From the NCBI GenBank assembly GCA_030248195.1, contig JASAND010011160.1, positions 1 to 64,000 of the forward strand: a stretch of 64,000 nucleotides of DNA, written 5' to 3'. This document shows positions 1 through 28,113 of this stretch, piece by piece (the first letter of the stretch is position 1; each line of letters starts with the position of its first letter). Below the pieces are notes generated by a model. The model did no database searches. It saw only the letters and a list, made by a program, of their open reading frames with translations, and was not told the DNA's origin. A program made the translations under genes and the position numbers. This DNA is from Trissonchulus latispiculum. Its lineage: Eukaryota; Nematoda; Enoplea; Enoplida; Ironidae.

Positions 1-53
1 CACAACGTGCAAATTTCCCTATTCTAGGTAGTGCGCTAACGCGCACTACCTGA
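1..53. repeat. Terminal hairpin of an element lying left of the window (copy 1)
   Basis: Positions 26-51 form a perfect hairpin: stem AGGTAGTGCGC, loop TAAC, and the complementary 11-nt arm. GA follows at 52-53. The same hairpin, with the same preceding bases (AATTTCCCTATTCT), occurs at 3830-3857. Hairpins of the same size followed by GA also end the elements at 16089-18870 and 36057-38013. I infer that this is the end of another member, most of which lies outside the window. Confidence 0.6.
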
Positions 54-1160
54 TAAATAGACTAAGAAAACCAAATGTAGCCCACCCGTGAATTAAGAAA
101 TCAAAGCATCCAAGTAAAAGCGACAAAAGTACAAAGACAAAACATATACAGAATAGCAAATTTACATTTAAAAGTTGCAAAAATTAAACGATTTATATAT
201 TTACTGTACAGTAACAAAAACATATGCATGATTCTGAAACACGAGATCCAATCATTGGCAATTAGTAAGCTAAAAAATACAATACGTAATACTAATATGA
301 AAAAAACACAAAATCAAAGGTACACCGGAGTTGCACGAATTGTAGCAGAGAGTCAACATTGTAAAACAAAGTATAAAACTGGAATGACAATTATGCGGCC
401 GATACTCCAGCTTCACACAGTAATTGCAGCTCTGTTGATTTTAGTCCATATCCAGTCTCAGCAAACAGGAGGACACCTGAAACAAAAATGCACAAAAATA
501 AAAAATTAAAACTATATATGGCAAGTGCACAATAGAGTTGGTTCACTCAAAGATGCGACGCGATGCACATCCGCTCCCCCCTTTCCCAATGAAAATAGTC
601 AAAACGGATTTTTTCAACAGCAAAGTCACCAAATCTACAAGTCACGCAACTGCCCACTCATTAGGCGAACCGCCATTCCTCAAAAGGACATTTCGCACAC
701 TTTGTGGCTATCAGATCCTAAGTGAACGTAAAACTTAAACTGTCTGAATCTATATACGTATATATATGTATACATGTCAACATAGTAGCGTCGAAAATCC
801 AACATCATTATATCTGTTTAAACCTTTGCTCAGGATTAAGAGACCCTATTTTCCTTTTCAGCTACTTCTGCTACACTGGAGTCGTACAGAATCAACCGTA
901 ATCACAGAAAAACTGGAAAAGCTCCACTTAAGTAGAGACACACAGTCTGCTTTTAAACGGACTTACCACTAGAATAATAACAAAACGAAGTGCCCACAAT
1001 TTCAAATATATATATACCAATTCCAATACAAACAACAACAACAAATATTAAAGCAGCATAAACGAAAACAGAAAGAACTCAAGAGTATCCACACGTACAG
1101 AACACTCATTGCTCAAACAAAAAGGCACAGAGTGCATGCACGGAACAAAAATGAACTCAC
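54..1160. other. Non-coding stretch, no gene seen
   Basis: This is A-rich sequence with short open frames that look like chance. I see no splice-bounded exon, no protein motif and no strong repeat. It lies downstream of the visible KRR1 exons, so it could be KRR1 intron or part of the hairpin-ended element that finishes at 3857. Confidence 0.5.
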
Positions 1161-1171
1161 CTTACTCATAG

Positions 1172-1833
1172 TTTCCCTTTTTAAGAATCAGAAGTCGGAT
1201 GTCGCGTAGACCACCAGGCAAAGATGTCCTCGGAGAATGAGAGTCGTCAGAAATCTCCACCCATCCAACTCCCCCCATCCGCACAAATGCCGTGTAATGC
1301 CCCGCATCTGTAGATTCGCCAACATGTTTGACTGCAGCTACAGGATGAAATCTGCAGTTGCCAACTTTCACTCCCGCGGACCTGACTCCAACAACCGACC
1401 CGGAGCTCCTCCTGTACTCAACCTCACCATCCCTGTTTGTGGCATTGTGAAACAGATTGATTTCAATGATGATATACTCACAGCTGGGGAAAACATCGAT
1501 GGATGAAGTAACTGAGTGCGGGCTATTCTTCCCGCAATGTGCACAGTCGAACACCAGTTGATCAGCGTCTCTCAACCAATCCTCCCAGGAAACGCGACCC
1601 CGGAGCGGCATGTTACGAGTGATTATGAAAGCCGGCGGAGTAACAAGAGGTTCAAGCGCAGGGGCACGCGGATCCCGACAGGTCCGGACAGTGGTAACTG
1701 TGTGAGCCAACAAATCCTTGCATCCGCTAGGCAAGAAGTCGGCAATCAGTCTCTGCATAAATTCGCCGGCATCGTGCTGCAGGTTGTTCTGGAACGTTGC
1801 CCCAACCGACCATCGTAAGAGCCTTTTCCATTT
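1172..1833 (-). pseudogene. USP-type deubiquitinase domain fragment
   Basis: This open frame encodes the second and third catalytic boxes of a ubiquitin-specific protease (cysteine peptidase that removes ubiquitin from proteins). Reading downwards from about 1833, it has a NNLQHDAGEF box (QQDAxEF-like). A zinc-ribbon-like CxxC pair (DCAHCG) follows, and then the histidine box GESTDAGHYTAFVR followed by a W-x-E-I-S-D-D segment near 1240-1310. The catalytic-cysteine box that should precede it (G-N-T-C-type) is not found upstream, where GT-rich repeat and satellite begin. The frame ends in TAA, but the same bases form a good donor (GTAAGG at about 1174), so it may be an internal exon. It lies on the same strand as KRR1 and among repeats. 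A captured or decayed gene fragment is most likely; a real exon of a neighbouring gene is possible. Confidence 0.6.
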
Positions 1834-1894
1834 CCATTTCCCATTGCGGACCCCGTCCGTTCGTCCGCTGAGTTTTCTTTTTGTGCTTGTGCGC

Positions 1895-1962
1895 GGGAAT
1901 GCTCAACTTTTTGTGCGTGTGCGTGTGTGAGTGTGTGTGTGGACAGTGTGTGGACAGGACAA
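1895..1962. repeat. GT-rich simple repeat
   Basis: Alternating GT/GTGC tract between the USP fragment and the satellite. It has no other features. Confidence 0.6.
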
Positions 1963-2035
1963 CTTGCTCTGCAAATTGAAGCAGGATCCGTCCAGACTCG
2001 CCTAGCGCAGAGGGCCTGCAGTGACAAAAATTGTT

Positions 2036-3030
2036 CAGTTGACCTCCACCAAGGGCTTTAATTTGATACCGAACTTCACCACTTTTGGTATAATCGATTT
2101 TGGACCAGTGCGGACCCCTGGCCAGGGCACCACATCCAGCTGGGTCCACTTTGCAGGGCTCCTCCAATGACAACAAATGTTCGCCTCATCAAGGGCTTTC
2201 ATTTGATACCAAACTTGGCCACTTTTGGAAAAATCGATTTTTGACCATTTTGGACCGATCCGGACCCTGGCCAGGGCGCCACAGGCCGCTGGGGCCACTT
2301 TGGAGGGGTCCTCCAATGAGAAAAAATGTTCGCCTCACCAAGGGCTTTCATTTGATACCAAAGTCGGAACTTTTTCAAAAAATCGATTTTTGACCAGTCC
2401 GGACCCTGGTCAGGGCGCCACAGGCCGCTGAGGCCACTTTGGAGGGGTCCTCCAATGACAATAAATGTTTGCCTCACCAAGGCCTTTCATTAATTGATAC
2501 CAAAGTCGGAAATTTTTTAAAAAATCGATTTTTGACCAGCCCGGACCCTGGTCAGGGCGCCACAGGCCGCTGGGGCCACTTTGGAGGGGTCCTCCAATGA
2601 CAATAAATGTTCGCCTCACCAAGGCCTTTCATTTGATACCAAACTTGGCCACTTTTGCAAAAATCGATTTTTGACCATTTTGGACCGGCCCGGACACCGG
2701 TTAGGGCGCCACAGGCCGCTGAGGCCACTTTGGAGGGGTCCTCCAATGACAAAAAATGTTCGCCTCACCAAGGGCTTTCATTTGATACCCAACATGGCCA
2801 CTTTTGGAAAATTCGATTTTTGGCCATTTTGGACCGGCCCGGACCCTGGTCAGGGCACCACAGGCCTCTGGGGCAACTTTGGAGGGGTCCTCCAACGACA
2901 AAAAATGTTCGCCTCACCAAGGCCTTTCATTTGATACCAAACTTGGCCACTTTTGGAAAAATCGATTTTTGGCCATTTTGGGCCTGGTCCACGGTCCGGA
3001 CCCCTAGCCAGGGCGCCACAGGGGTCCGGC
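2036..3030. repeat. Satellite A: about 7 tandem copies of a ~149-bp unit
   Basis: The phrase GGGCTTTCATTTGATACC (with variants) recurs near 2051, 2190, 2341, 2483, 2623, 2770 and 2920, a period of 140-151 bp. Each unit also has a CCACTTTTGGAAAAATCGAT block and a GGACCCTGGTCAGGGCGCC block. Long open frames on both strands here are artefacts of a repeat whose length is close to a multiple of three. About half of each unit aligns by eye with satellite C (36242-37085), so the two are related. Confidence 0.9.
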
Positions 3031-3829
3031 GGGTACCTACTATAGCCCACGTGGTAGTGCTCCCGCAGCCCACCCCACACCTCCCATATGAAAGCTCTAC
3101 CTGCAGCGGATCTTTCTATGGAAGAGGTTAAAGTTGGACCTGCGACACGGTAGGGGCTCACCTCCATCAGGGTGCCCCCCGGCCCCACGGATAGGTGGTA
3201 GAGCAAAACTATTCGAATACGAAACCTCAGCCCAGCAGCTCTTATGTATAGGGCTGCCTACTCCGTAGGCCCAGACCCCCCCTTTTACACGTTAACTAGT
3301 GACCACTGGCCAGGGCGCCACAGACCACCGAACAGCACCATCTCGTTTCCCGGAGATCTTCACCTTGGGGCGATGCTATAACCCCAATATGAGAACCTGC
3401 CTTTGAGCCTTGCTCTCTGTAGTCGGTCTAATAAATTTTCGGACTTAGTTTTTTTCCGGGGGGGTCAAAAATCGCAAAATCCTAGGAGTACACAGACCTA
3501 TGGGGGGGGGGTCCTACGGCGAAAAGAAAAATTCGCCCTGAATTGCGGGGGATTCTATGCACAAAAATAGCAAAACTTTATAGAAATTTTAAGTCCTCCG
3601 ACCTCTAGGGTGGGTGTACAAAAAAATGGAGAAAAAGTACAAGCGGCCAAATCACCTAATTTGCATATCTCGAGATCCACCCGGCCGATCCGGCTGAAAT
3701 TTTCACAGCATGTACCCCTGCCCATAGGCTCTTCACACGTCGAGTTTGAGCCAGATCGGTCCACTCCTCCGTGACTTATTAAAAAAACAGATTCCAAAAA
3801 GCCGCAAAGTGCCTTAATTTCCCTATTCT
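3031..3829. other. Tail of the satellite-bearing element, no gene
   Basis: This stretch separates satellite A from its downstream hairpin. It contains C/G-rich blocks and G runs (near 3455 and 3505) and no coding signal. Its position matches the unique tails of the elements ending at 18870 and 38013. Confidence 0.45.
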
Positions 3830-3857
3830 AGGTAGTGCGCTAACGCGCACTACCTGA
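3830..3857. repeat. Terminal hairpin plus GA (copy 2)
   Basis: Perfect 11-bp stem (AGGTAGTGCGC), 4-nt loop TAAC, then GA. It is identical to the hairpin at 26-51, including the preceding AATTTCCCTATTCT. It lies about 0.8 kb beyond satellite A, the same layout as in the two better-bounded elements of the family. Confidence 0.7.
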
Positions 3858-3858
3858 T

Positions 3859-4207
3859 AAGAGTATGCCACTAGGCAAGCTCTATATATGTTATCAGAGC
3901 AAAAACTAAGCTCTGCACGCAAACGTCCCACCCCCCCCCCCCCCCGAATCAGACCCAAGTGACCCCCCCGCAAATCAGTACCTAGTCGAAACGGGGGTAC
4001 CCTCACTCGCTCTATGTTTATGTGCTTTAGCTCGAAAACACAAGCAGTGCGTGCGCGAATTTTGTGCCTGCTTCGAGCTTTAGAACACAAACATAGCGCA
4101 CAAAATTCTTTGAAGTGATGGGTCTGATTTGCGGGGCGGTGGGCAGTTAGCGTGCAGAGCATAGTTTTTGCTCTGATAACATAGAGTGTGCCTAGTGGCA
4201 CACTCTT
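3859..4207. mobile_element. Fold-back element, ~60-bp inverted ends
   Basis: The left end, GAGTATGCCACTAGGC and following bases through GCTCTGCACGC, is the reverse complement (few mismatches) of the right end at about 4146-4207 (GCGTGCAGAGC to GCCTAGTGGCACACTC). The interior has C runs and a second inner palindrome built on GCTTTAGCTCGAAAACACAAGC. There is no transposase frame, so it is a non-autonomous element. It abuts the hairpin end at 3857 and lies in the KRR1 intron. Confidence 0.75.
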
Positions 4208-4311
4208 ATATTATGTACTCTTGATTTCAGTAAGCCAAAGAAAGTTTAATGTAGACGAGAACCTAACAAACAAGTAGTTAGTAACTTGAGTTATCCTGGA
4301 AAAAACATTTA

Positions 4312-20970
<16,659 letters not shown>

Positions 20971-20971
20971 T

Positions 20972-21751
20972 AAAAAGTCTAAAGTCAAAAGGTCTAACGT
21001 TCATAACGTCAATCGACGAAACGTCTAACGACAAAACGTCTACTGACAAAACATCTAAATTTTTCAAAATTGCGTGACCCGTTCAAAACGTCTAAAATAG
21101 TTTTCTAAAAAACGCAAACCAGATTTACTGCAATTTTAAAGTAACTATTTTAAAACCATATTAAATTAAACTCAACGTCTAGTTTATTGTTTTATTTTAA
21201 AATTAAAACTAGAAATTAGAACTTCAATTCAGATTTAAAAATAAATTAAAATTAAGATGAAAACTGATAAAGTTTTCGTCCAGTTTGAATTTGCCAGATT
21301 ATGAATTATATGCCAATTTCACAGAAACTGTGCCATTTTTGGACCAAAAGTGACCCTTAGGAAACTTAACCTTGATGCACACTGACCCAAGGGCACACAC
21401 AATTTGTGACCCAAGGGCTCACACAATTTGTGACCCAAGACCCAGTGACCTAAGCAAAAATATCGACCCAAACATCCCATGACCCAATTTTGACTAATTA
21501 CATACTTCTGTCAAATCACGTATATACTGAAAAGGAAGAAAAACTTAATACAAACCAAATTTACAGGTTTTTAAAAACTATCAAGTCTATATAAAATCAA
21601 AATCAGTTAAGTTGGGAAAGTTTAGACGTTTTGAACGTGTGACAGGATTTTGAAAAATTTAGACGTTTTGTCAGTAGACGTTTCGTCGTTAGACGTTTCG
21701 TCGGTAGACGTTATGAACGTTAGAAGTTTTAACTTTAGACTTTTTGAAAGG
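20972..21751. mobile_element. Fold-back element with repeated ACGTCTA motif
   Basis: Arms 20972-21095 and 21625-21751 are inverted. Each carries several copies of AACGTCTA (TAGACGTT on the other side) at roughly 18-20 bp spacing. The centre has a short direct repeat TGACCCAAGGGC near 21382 and 21408. There is no transposase. Confidence 0.8.
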
Positions 21752-22487
21752 GAACCAGCCAAGACCGATTCCTGGGGGGACACCTACCTCCACCCCTTAT
21801 ATGCCTTTTGAGGAACTCCAGGTATGAAAATACTTAGTCTCAAAAACTTGTTTGTCAAAAACCATAGAAGTTAATTAAAAGCAGTAGCGAAATCTACATA
21901 ATTGCTGAAGATGAATCGGCTAACTTTTTTTAAGTGTTTCTGAAATGTGTGTTGAATTTCAAGCGGGAGGCTACGATCTTTTAAACCAAAATCTGCGGAG
22001 ACAAAGAGCCAGCTTTTTGCAGTTTAGTAGGTAACGTATCAAGGCAACTTAGTCCCCATTGCGCACTATTTTATCTAACTTACATCGTTTCGGGCAGACA
22101 GTTAGCTAAATGTTATTAAGGAACATGTTTTAATCCATTATTCTGGGCTTTTCTATGTAAAAAATTGGGAGTGTGGAAGTGGGGGGAATCCAAAGTGGTC
22201 TAAAATTGGCAAAAATGCAGTGAAAATAAACTGTTTCCTACATATACTGCTATAACTACATATGCTTACAAGTGCTCAAAATTGAGTTTGAGTACCAAGA
22301 TAGACGACTTTTGAACAAAACATTTAGGAAAGCCGGAAAATTTGTGAAAATTTTGACCAAAATCCCTAAAATGTGGCATTATTTGGGCACCTTAGTGAGT
22401 GGGCACAGAAGCCCGAAAAAGTGGGGGCGGGGCCAAGAGGGGGGGGGAGGGGTCGAGAGAAGTGCGGGCCCTTCCCCCCACTAAGAA
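21752..22487. other. Non-coding, no defined feature
   Basis: AT-rich with a G-run block near 22425-22460. Nothing I can name. Confidence 0.4.
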
Positions 22488-23265
22488 AAGTCCACTTGTT
22501 TAAATTTGAATATTGTATTTAAGGTCATTAAATTTAACTCCACACTACCAACAGGACCTTTGTTTTTGTCTGTCCCCTACTCATTTCGTTCAACCGTGTA
22601 CAGTTTGGTACTCAAATTTGACGATTCATTTCCACAAATATTGTTTCAAAAAGATTAGATTGTTCAAAAGATTCGGAAACATGGCTTGAACATATTGTGT
22701 GATGTAACGAAGAATGTGCGATATTACTGGGACTATATATTCGAAGTAAATATATAGGTACTACGAGTCCAGGGGCCAGTTTTATAAAAACGTTCCCGAG
22801 TTCTCAAGTAGTCAGTTATCAGTAACCACTACCTGTATTCAAAATTATATATGCATGTATCTACGGACAATTTTATGGTGATTTATTTAATCAATTGCTT
22901 ATTTAATCAACTTGCTGACTAGGAAGAAAAAATTTATAAATTCAGATTTTCAAAAATATCTCGAGTAGGTCTCAAGCTAGCAAAAATTTATCCGGCCGAA
23001 CTCGGTCAGAGAACTCGAGAATACGAGAACTTTTCAGAGTGGCTTGCAATGCAACTTGCGGATCTGATCTCGAAAACCTCCAGCCTAGTTTAGCTACTAG
23101 ACTCGAAAACTCCCAGTACACTTTTATGAAACTAGTCCCCGTCAATCGTTGATGACGGTGGAGCGAAGTGAGTAAGGGACAGACAGAAACAAGGGTCCTG
23201 TGGGGTAGTGTAAAGTTAAATTCAATTACCTAATAGAGTAATCAAATTTAAACAGGCCAGTTTGA
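22488..23265. mobile_element. Palindrome with a nested 369-bp element
   Basis: Arms at about 22488-22590 and 23155-23265 are reverse complements (GGACCTTTGTTTTTGTCTG type). Inside, 22772-23140 has its own inverted tips of about 30 bp (GGGGCCAGTTTTATAAAAAC and, inverted, GGGGACTAGTTTCATAAAAG). No coding signal. Confidence 0.7.
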
Positions 23266-24164
23266 AGGCTTTCAAAAAGTAGAGGGGGACCGTGCACCGT
23301 TTTTAGATGGTGACACTGAAATCTGAATTTCGATTTGATTAGGTCAGAATGCGTTTACAATACATGTACGGATGTTTGAATCAACAATAAACAGGGTAAG
23401 GGAAATCGATCTAGCATTTCTGAATGCTGAACTTCCAGCACACTCCCTCACTTTTTTATGTGCCAACTTTGAACTGTTCTGCTAAAGCAATTCTGAGTAA
23501 TTCACACAGGAAAACCCTCAGACGTATATATAATCTTACTGTGCTCTACCTAGATTCGGCATCTATAGATTTAAATCTACAATTATAACACCTGCTAGCT
23601 AACTTTAACAACGTATTAAATCCTATATTGTTAAATTGGATAGTTTAAAACCGGTTTAGATCGTTTTCTTCCGTCGAAATGAGAAGGCGCATAAAAACTA
23701 TCCGCTACAAGTGGACGGCCTCAAGAGCTACTACTTTCACCAGCTGTTAGTAGACTACGTACTCGACTGTAAATTGACAAAACTCAGAATTCAGGAAAAA
23801 AGTGCTACTCAACAAAGCCAAACTAGTTTATTTTCATACAAATCTACATGATTCAGTAAATACAATTTAATATACATAGGCACGGTTATAAACAAGGTGA
23901 TTTTAAAATTAAAAAACTTGGTCCTAACTTATAAATCACAATTATTATAAATATCATACATCACAGGCAAGGGAGTATCCAGGACGTGCGGACTCTGATT
24001 TTTTGGGAGACAAAAAGAACATTTTGGTTAATTCTAGTACAGTTTGCTTTAGTCAAAACATTTGCTAGTATATAACATTTACATAGTACAAACGCTGAAG
24101 CCTACTACTTTCATTAAATCAGCGAGTTTTCCAAACATTCCATTGCTTTAACTTAACTTAAAAC
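23266..24164. other. Non-coding, no defined feature
   Basis: AT-rich. I find no repeat or exon. Confidence 0.4.
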
Positions 24165-24895
24165 AGCGGGGTCGGAGTTTGGGGTCTATCTGGATTACCC
24201 CCACCCACCACTCAAAATCCGTACAACTTGACCAAATGAGCTAAAATATTTGGTATGGATGTGTTTTCGACTAAGCTTAGTTCAAATATCGCAAAATTTT
24301 CCAATTTCTAAGGCGGGAACTAAGGGAAACCGAAAAATCTTTTGTCTTTGATTTTGCTGAAAAGTTGTATATTGGGGTTTTCGGGGTCGTAGAACACGCA
24401 AAATTTTCCAATTTCTAAGGCGGGAACTAAGGGAAACCGAAAAATCTTTTGTCTTTGATTTTGCTGAAAAGTTGTATATTGGGGTTTTCGGGGTCGTAGA
24501 ACACGCATCTATAATCCATTTTGCGATTCAGCTTTTCGTTAGCTCAGCAAAAACTAAACTAAACTAAACTGAGCTCACGAAATGCTGAATCGAAAAATGG
24601 ACTTCAGGAGGAATTCGAAAAAGGAATTCGTATTCTACCACCCCGAAAACCCCTATATACAACTTCACAGCAAAATCGAAGACAAAAATTTTTCGGTTTC
24701 CATTGGTTCCCCCCTCCTTTAGAAATAGAAAAAAAATCGAATTTCGCGAAATCGAAAAATTTCTGCGATATTTGAACTTAGCATAGTCGAAAACAAACCC
24801 ACACCAAATTTTAGCTAATTTGGTCAAGCTTTAAGGATTTTGAGTGGTGGAAAGGGTAATCGAGACAAGATCCGGAGTTAAGGCAAATTTTTAAA
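24165..24895. mobile_element. Palindrome containing a 107-bp direct duplication
   Basis: The left arm (24165-24530) and right arm (24570-24895) are imperfect reverse complements around a centre with ACTAAACTAAACTAAACT. In the left arm a 107-bp unit is repeated once (24291 and 24398). The arms hold the word CGACCCCGAAAACCCC on opposite strands. Confidence 0.75.
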
Positions 24896-25600
24896 AATAA
24901 GCAAAAAATTTAGGTTGTGGCAGGCTTCCCGCTCGCGTTACCTTGCAATTCGGAATGGTCAGGTCACCCTCTCCGTTCAACAGCCCTGGATGCGCCCGAT
25001 AATATTACACAAACGCAACTATGTAACACAGTGGATATTATGCAGGCTGTCAAAGGATAAAAAAGCAACTAAATAAAAACAAAAATTAAACCACGCATTT
25101 CGACAGATCACAAAGATATAACATCAGGGCGACTAGAGCACCTGCACTGCAAATTAGTTTACTACAAGTTTCAGCAATTATTTTTCACACAACTGAACTG
25201 CATACAGTTAAAACAAAATACATACAATCAAAAGTTCCAATCGAATAGAGTTCCAATTTTTAAAAATGCTAAAAATTCCCAAACTAATCTTATATAATAT
25301 ATATCACATGATTAAAATAACTGAAGCAATCAAAATAACAGAGAAAGTAAAAGTAGCTGCAACAATAAATGATGAAAAATGTAAAAACCAACAGATACTG
25401 GACAGATCTAAGTAATTACAAAAGCAAACTAAAAAACAAGAAAATGCACAGTGTGTAGCACAGAATTATACCTTTGCTATGCACAGTGTGTAGCACAGAA
25501 TTATACCTCTGCTAAGGAAAAAATCGTCAATACATGTGGTATTTCTAGCGAAGTTTAAGTGATTTAACATTACTGCTGATCCAAGACACATTTAGAAGTC
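24896..25600. other. Non-coding; 35-bp tandem duplication at ~25446-25517
   Basis: The phrase ATGCACAGTGTGTAGCACAG is present twice in tandem with its following bases. Otherwise AT-rich and featureless. Confidence 0.6.
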
Positions 25601-25629
25601 AAAAAGTCAGTTTTTAGTCAGATAGTTAG

Positions 25630-27345
25630 TTAGTTAAAGTCTGACACAAAAATGTGTGTACAAAACCTGTAAGGCCTCCACTGAACTAAATATACGTCGT
25701 AACCCCATAAAACTATATATTTTCGGAATCCATGCAGCGAGACGAACATTTATATAAAAGTTAAAATTTTCTGAAGTATCAAAAATTTTAAAATATCGGT
25801 TTTTCGGGGAATTTTTTAGGACCGTTTAAGCTATTCAACGCATTCTTTCAGAAAAATTTTCCCACCCGAAAACGCATCGATTGACTCCAGAACGAAAAAA
25901 TAGGTTAAGAAATAAGCATTTTATTTCAAAAATTCGTTTTTCCATTCTCTTTGAAGTTTGCCGCTTTTTGCAGAATTAACTGGTTATTACTCGCGACTCG
26001 CTCAACGGAAAATTTTTCGATTAGATGTTCAGGACCGCCTAGGCGTCCGCTTTCACCTGATCTGTGTGGTACTTCAAATTTTGAAAGTTGATTTGATTTT
26101 TTGAAATATACCACCTTTTGACCAAAAATTTCGGCAAAGCAAATTTAGCAAAAGTGAGTAAAAATAAATAATCATAAAGTTCAAGCCGAGCTGAATCCAA
26201 CGATATAAAGGCTTTGCTGTTACGACTTATATTGCGCCAGCAATGAATTTTTAAACAATATCCCTTATTCCAGCTGGTTTTGCTTAGTTTACACTACTTC
26301 AGTCAAATCACGGCGGCAACATCAAAGAGAGCAAAAAACCAACAGAAACAAGGGATATTGTTTAAAAATTCATTGCTGGCGCAATGTAAGTCGTAGCAAC
26401 AAAAACCTTTACATTGTTAGATTCAGCTCAGGTTGAACTTTATGATTATGTAAATTAAGCCTGGTTCACACTGGTGTCTTATGTCTTATGTCTTATGTCT
26501 TTTGTCTTATGTCTCATGTCTTAAGGCGTTCACACTGGTGTTTTATGTCTTATGTCTTATGTCTTTTTGTCTTAAGACAGACTTGGGCTAGGCTCAACTT
26601 TTGTCTTATGTCTTAAGGGATAAACCAATCACATTGCAGCTAGTCTAGCCATTGTCAAGTTGATTGGTTGAAAGGATCAGATGTGCTGCCTAAGACAAGA
26701 GACATAAGACAGCAGTGTACGGTTCTGTCTTAAGACATAAAACATAAGACATGCGACATAAGACAAAAGACATAAGACATAAGACATAAGACACCAGTGT
26801 GAACCAGGCTTTACTCACTTTTGCTAGAATCGCTATGCCGAAATTTTGGGTCAAAAACTGGTATTTTTCGAAAAAATCGACTTTCAAAATTTGAAATACT
26901 ACACATATCAGGTAAAAGCGGACGCCTAGGAGGTTTTGAAAATCTAATCGAAAAAATTTTCCGTTGAGCGAGTTGCGAGTAATAACCAGTCAAAGCTGCA
27001 AAAAGCGGCAAACTTCAAAGAAAATGGAAAAACGAATTTTTGGAATAAAATGCATATTTCTCAACCGATTTATTTCATTCTTGTGTCAGTGGATGTGTCT
27101 TCGGATGGGAAAATTTTTCAGCAAGAATGCGCTGAATAGCTTGAACGGTCCGAAAAAATTCCCTGAAAAACCAATACTTTAAAATTTTTGAAATTTTAAA
27201 AAATTTAAATTTTATAAAAAGGTTCGTCTGCAAGGATTCCAAAAATATATGGTTTTATGGGGTTACGACGTATATTTAGTTCACTGGAGGCCTTACAGAT
27301 ATTGTACACACATTTTTGTGTCAGACTTTAGTTACGGAGTGATCA
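25630..27345. mobile_element. Nested palindrome, outer arms ~530 bp
   Basis: The outer left arm (25630-26160) pairs with 26815-27345. Shared landmarks are CAAAAATGTGTGTACA and TATATTTAGTTCA-type blocks near the tips. Inside is a smaller palindrome (26177-26280 with 26353-26450, landmark TTTAAACAATATCCC) and a Harbinger-like MITE at the edge of the right arm. No coding capacity. Confidence 0.82.
26458..26810. mobile_element. PIF/Harbinger-like MITE with TTATGTC repeats (353 bp)
   Basis: Inverted tips AGCCTGGTTCACACTGGTGT, flanked by TTA on both sides (26455-26457 and 26811-26813). The 3-bp TTA target duplication fits PIF/Harbinger. Next to both tips the 7-mer TTATGTC (GACATAA inverted) is repeated many times. 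Confidence 0.85.
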
Positions 27346-28113
27346 AGTTCTGTGCTCAATTAAAATAACTACAAATCTACATGTAAAAATAGACAGGTAG
27401 TAGCGTTACAGATGCCGAGCTTTAAAAGTGAAAATGGCCGACACAACCAAAGTAACTGGCTTTATACGCAAAGCAATTAAGGGCAAACCAGAAACAGCAA
27501 TATTAATAAAATATAATATATAAAAATATATATCCAACTAAAAGTATGAAAAAACACTACAAGCACAGCTAGAAACTATCTAACAAAAGTGCGCAGTCTT
27601 ATTTGAATTCTGCAAATACACAAGAATTTTTTAAGAATAATTTGACAGGGTAAGACGGAGAAAAACTTATTCGTTCAAGTTTTGAAGCTAAACTAGTAGT
27701 ATGTAGAATTAGTTAATCCATGGTTATTAGAAAAAGAACAATTCCTTTTCATACATGCAGTACTGCTATCACAGAAGTAGTATGGTCACCGAAATAATAA
27801 ATAATACACAGCTATATATATACATGGTTGACAATGTTCCAAAACATAATGCTAACAATATATTGCTTGTTTATAATAAAAGAGCAGGTCACGTCTTTAA
27901 AAGTTTTCTAACGGTACATGCAAAAATAATTAATAATACAAACAAAGCCACACAAACAAAACAAAAACCCACAACAGATTAAGTTAAAACAAACAGCACT
28001 TTACAATAATGTTATTGCTGTATACAATTACTCGCAATCAAACAGAAAGAGGGAGGACGGGATGTTACACTGGAAAAACCGGAAAAAGAAGAAAAAACAA
28101 CTACAGTCTAAGA
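27346..28113. other. Non-coding; likely 3' UTR and downstream of the receptor gene
   Basis: AT-rich sequence beyond the receptor stop codon. I see no clear polyadenylation signal on the minus strand close to the stop. Confidence 0.4.

Noticed and set aside
2035..3206. Many overlapping 60-160-codon frames on both strands
   Set aside because: They follow the satellite A period and differ only by repeat drift; no protein family.
26480..26800. A CRISPR-like array of short repeats
   Set aside because: The 7-mers are contiguous, lie inside a TTA-flanked MITE, and there are no spacers; eukaryotic context.
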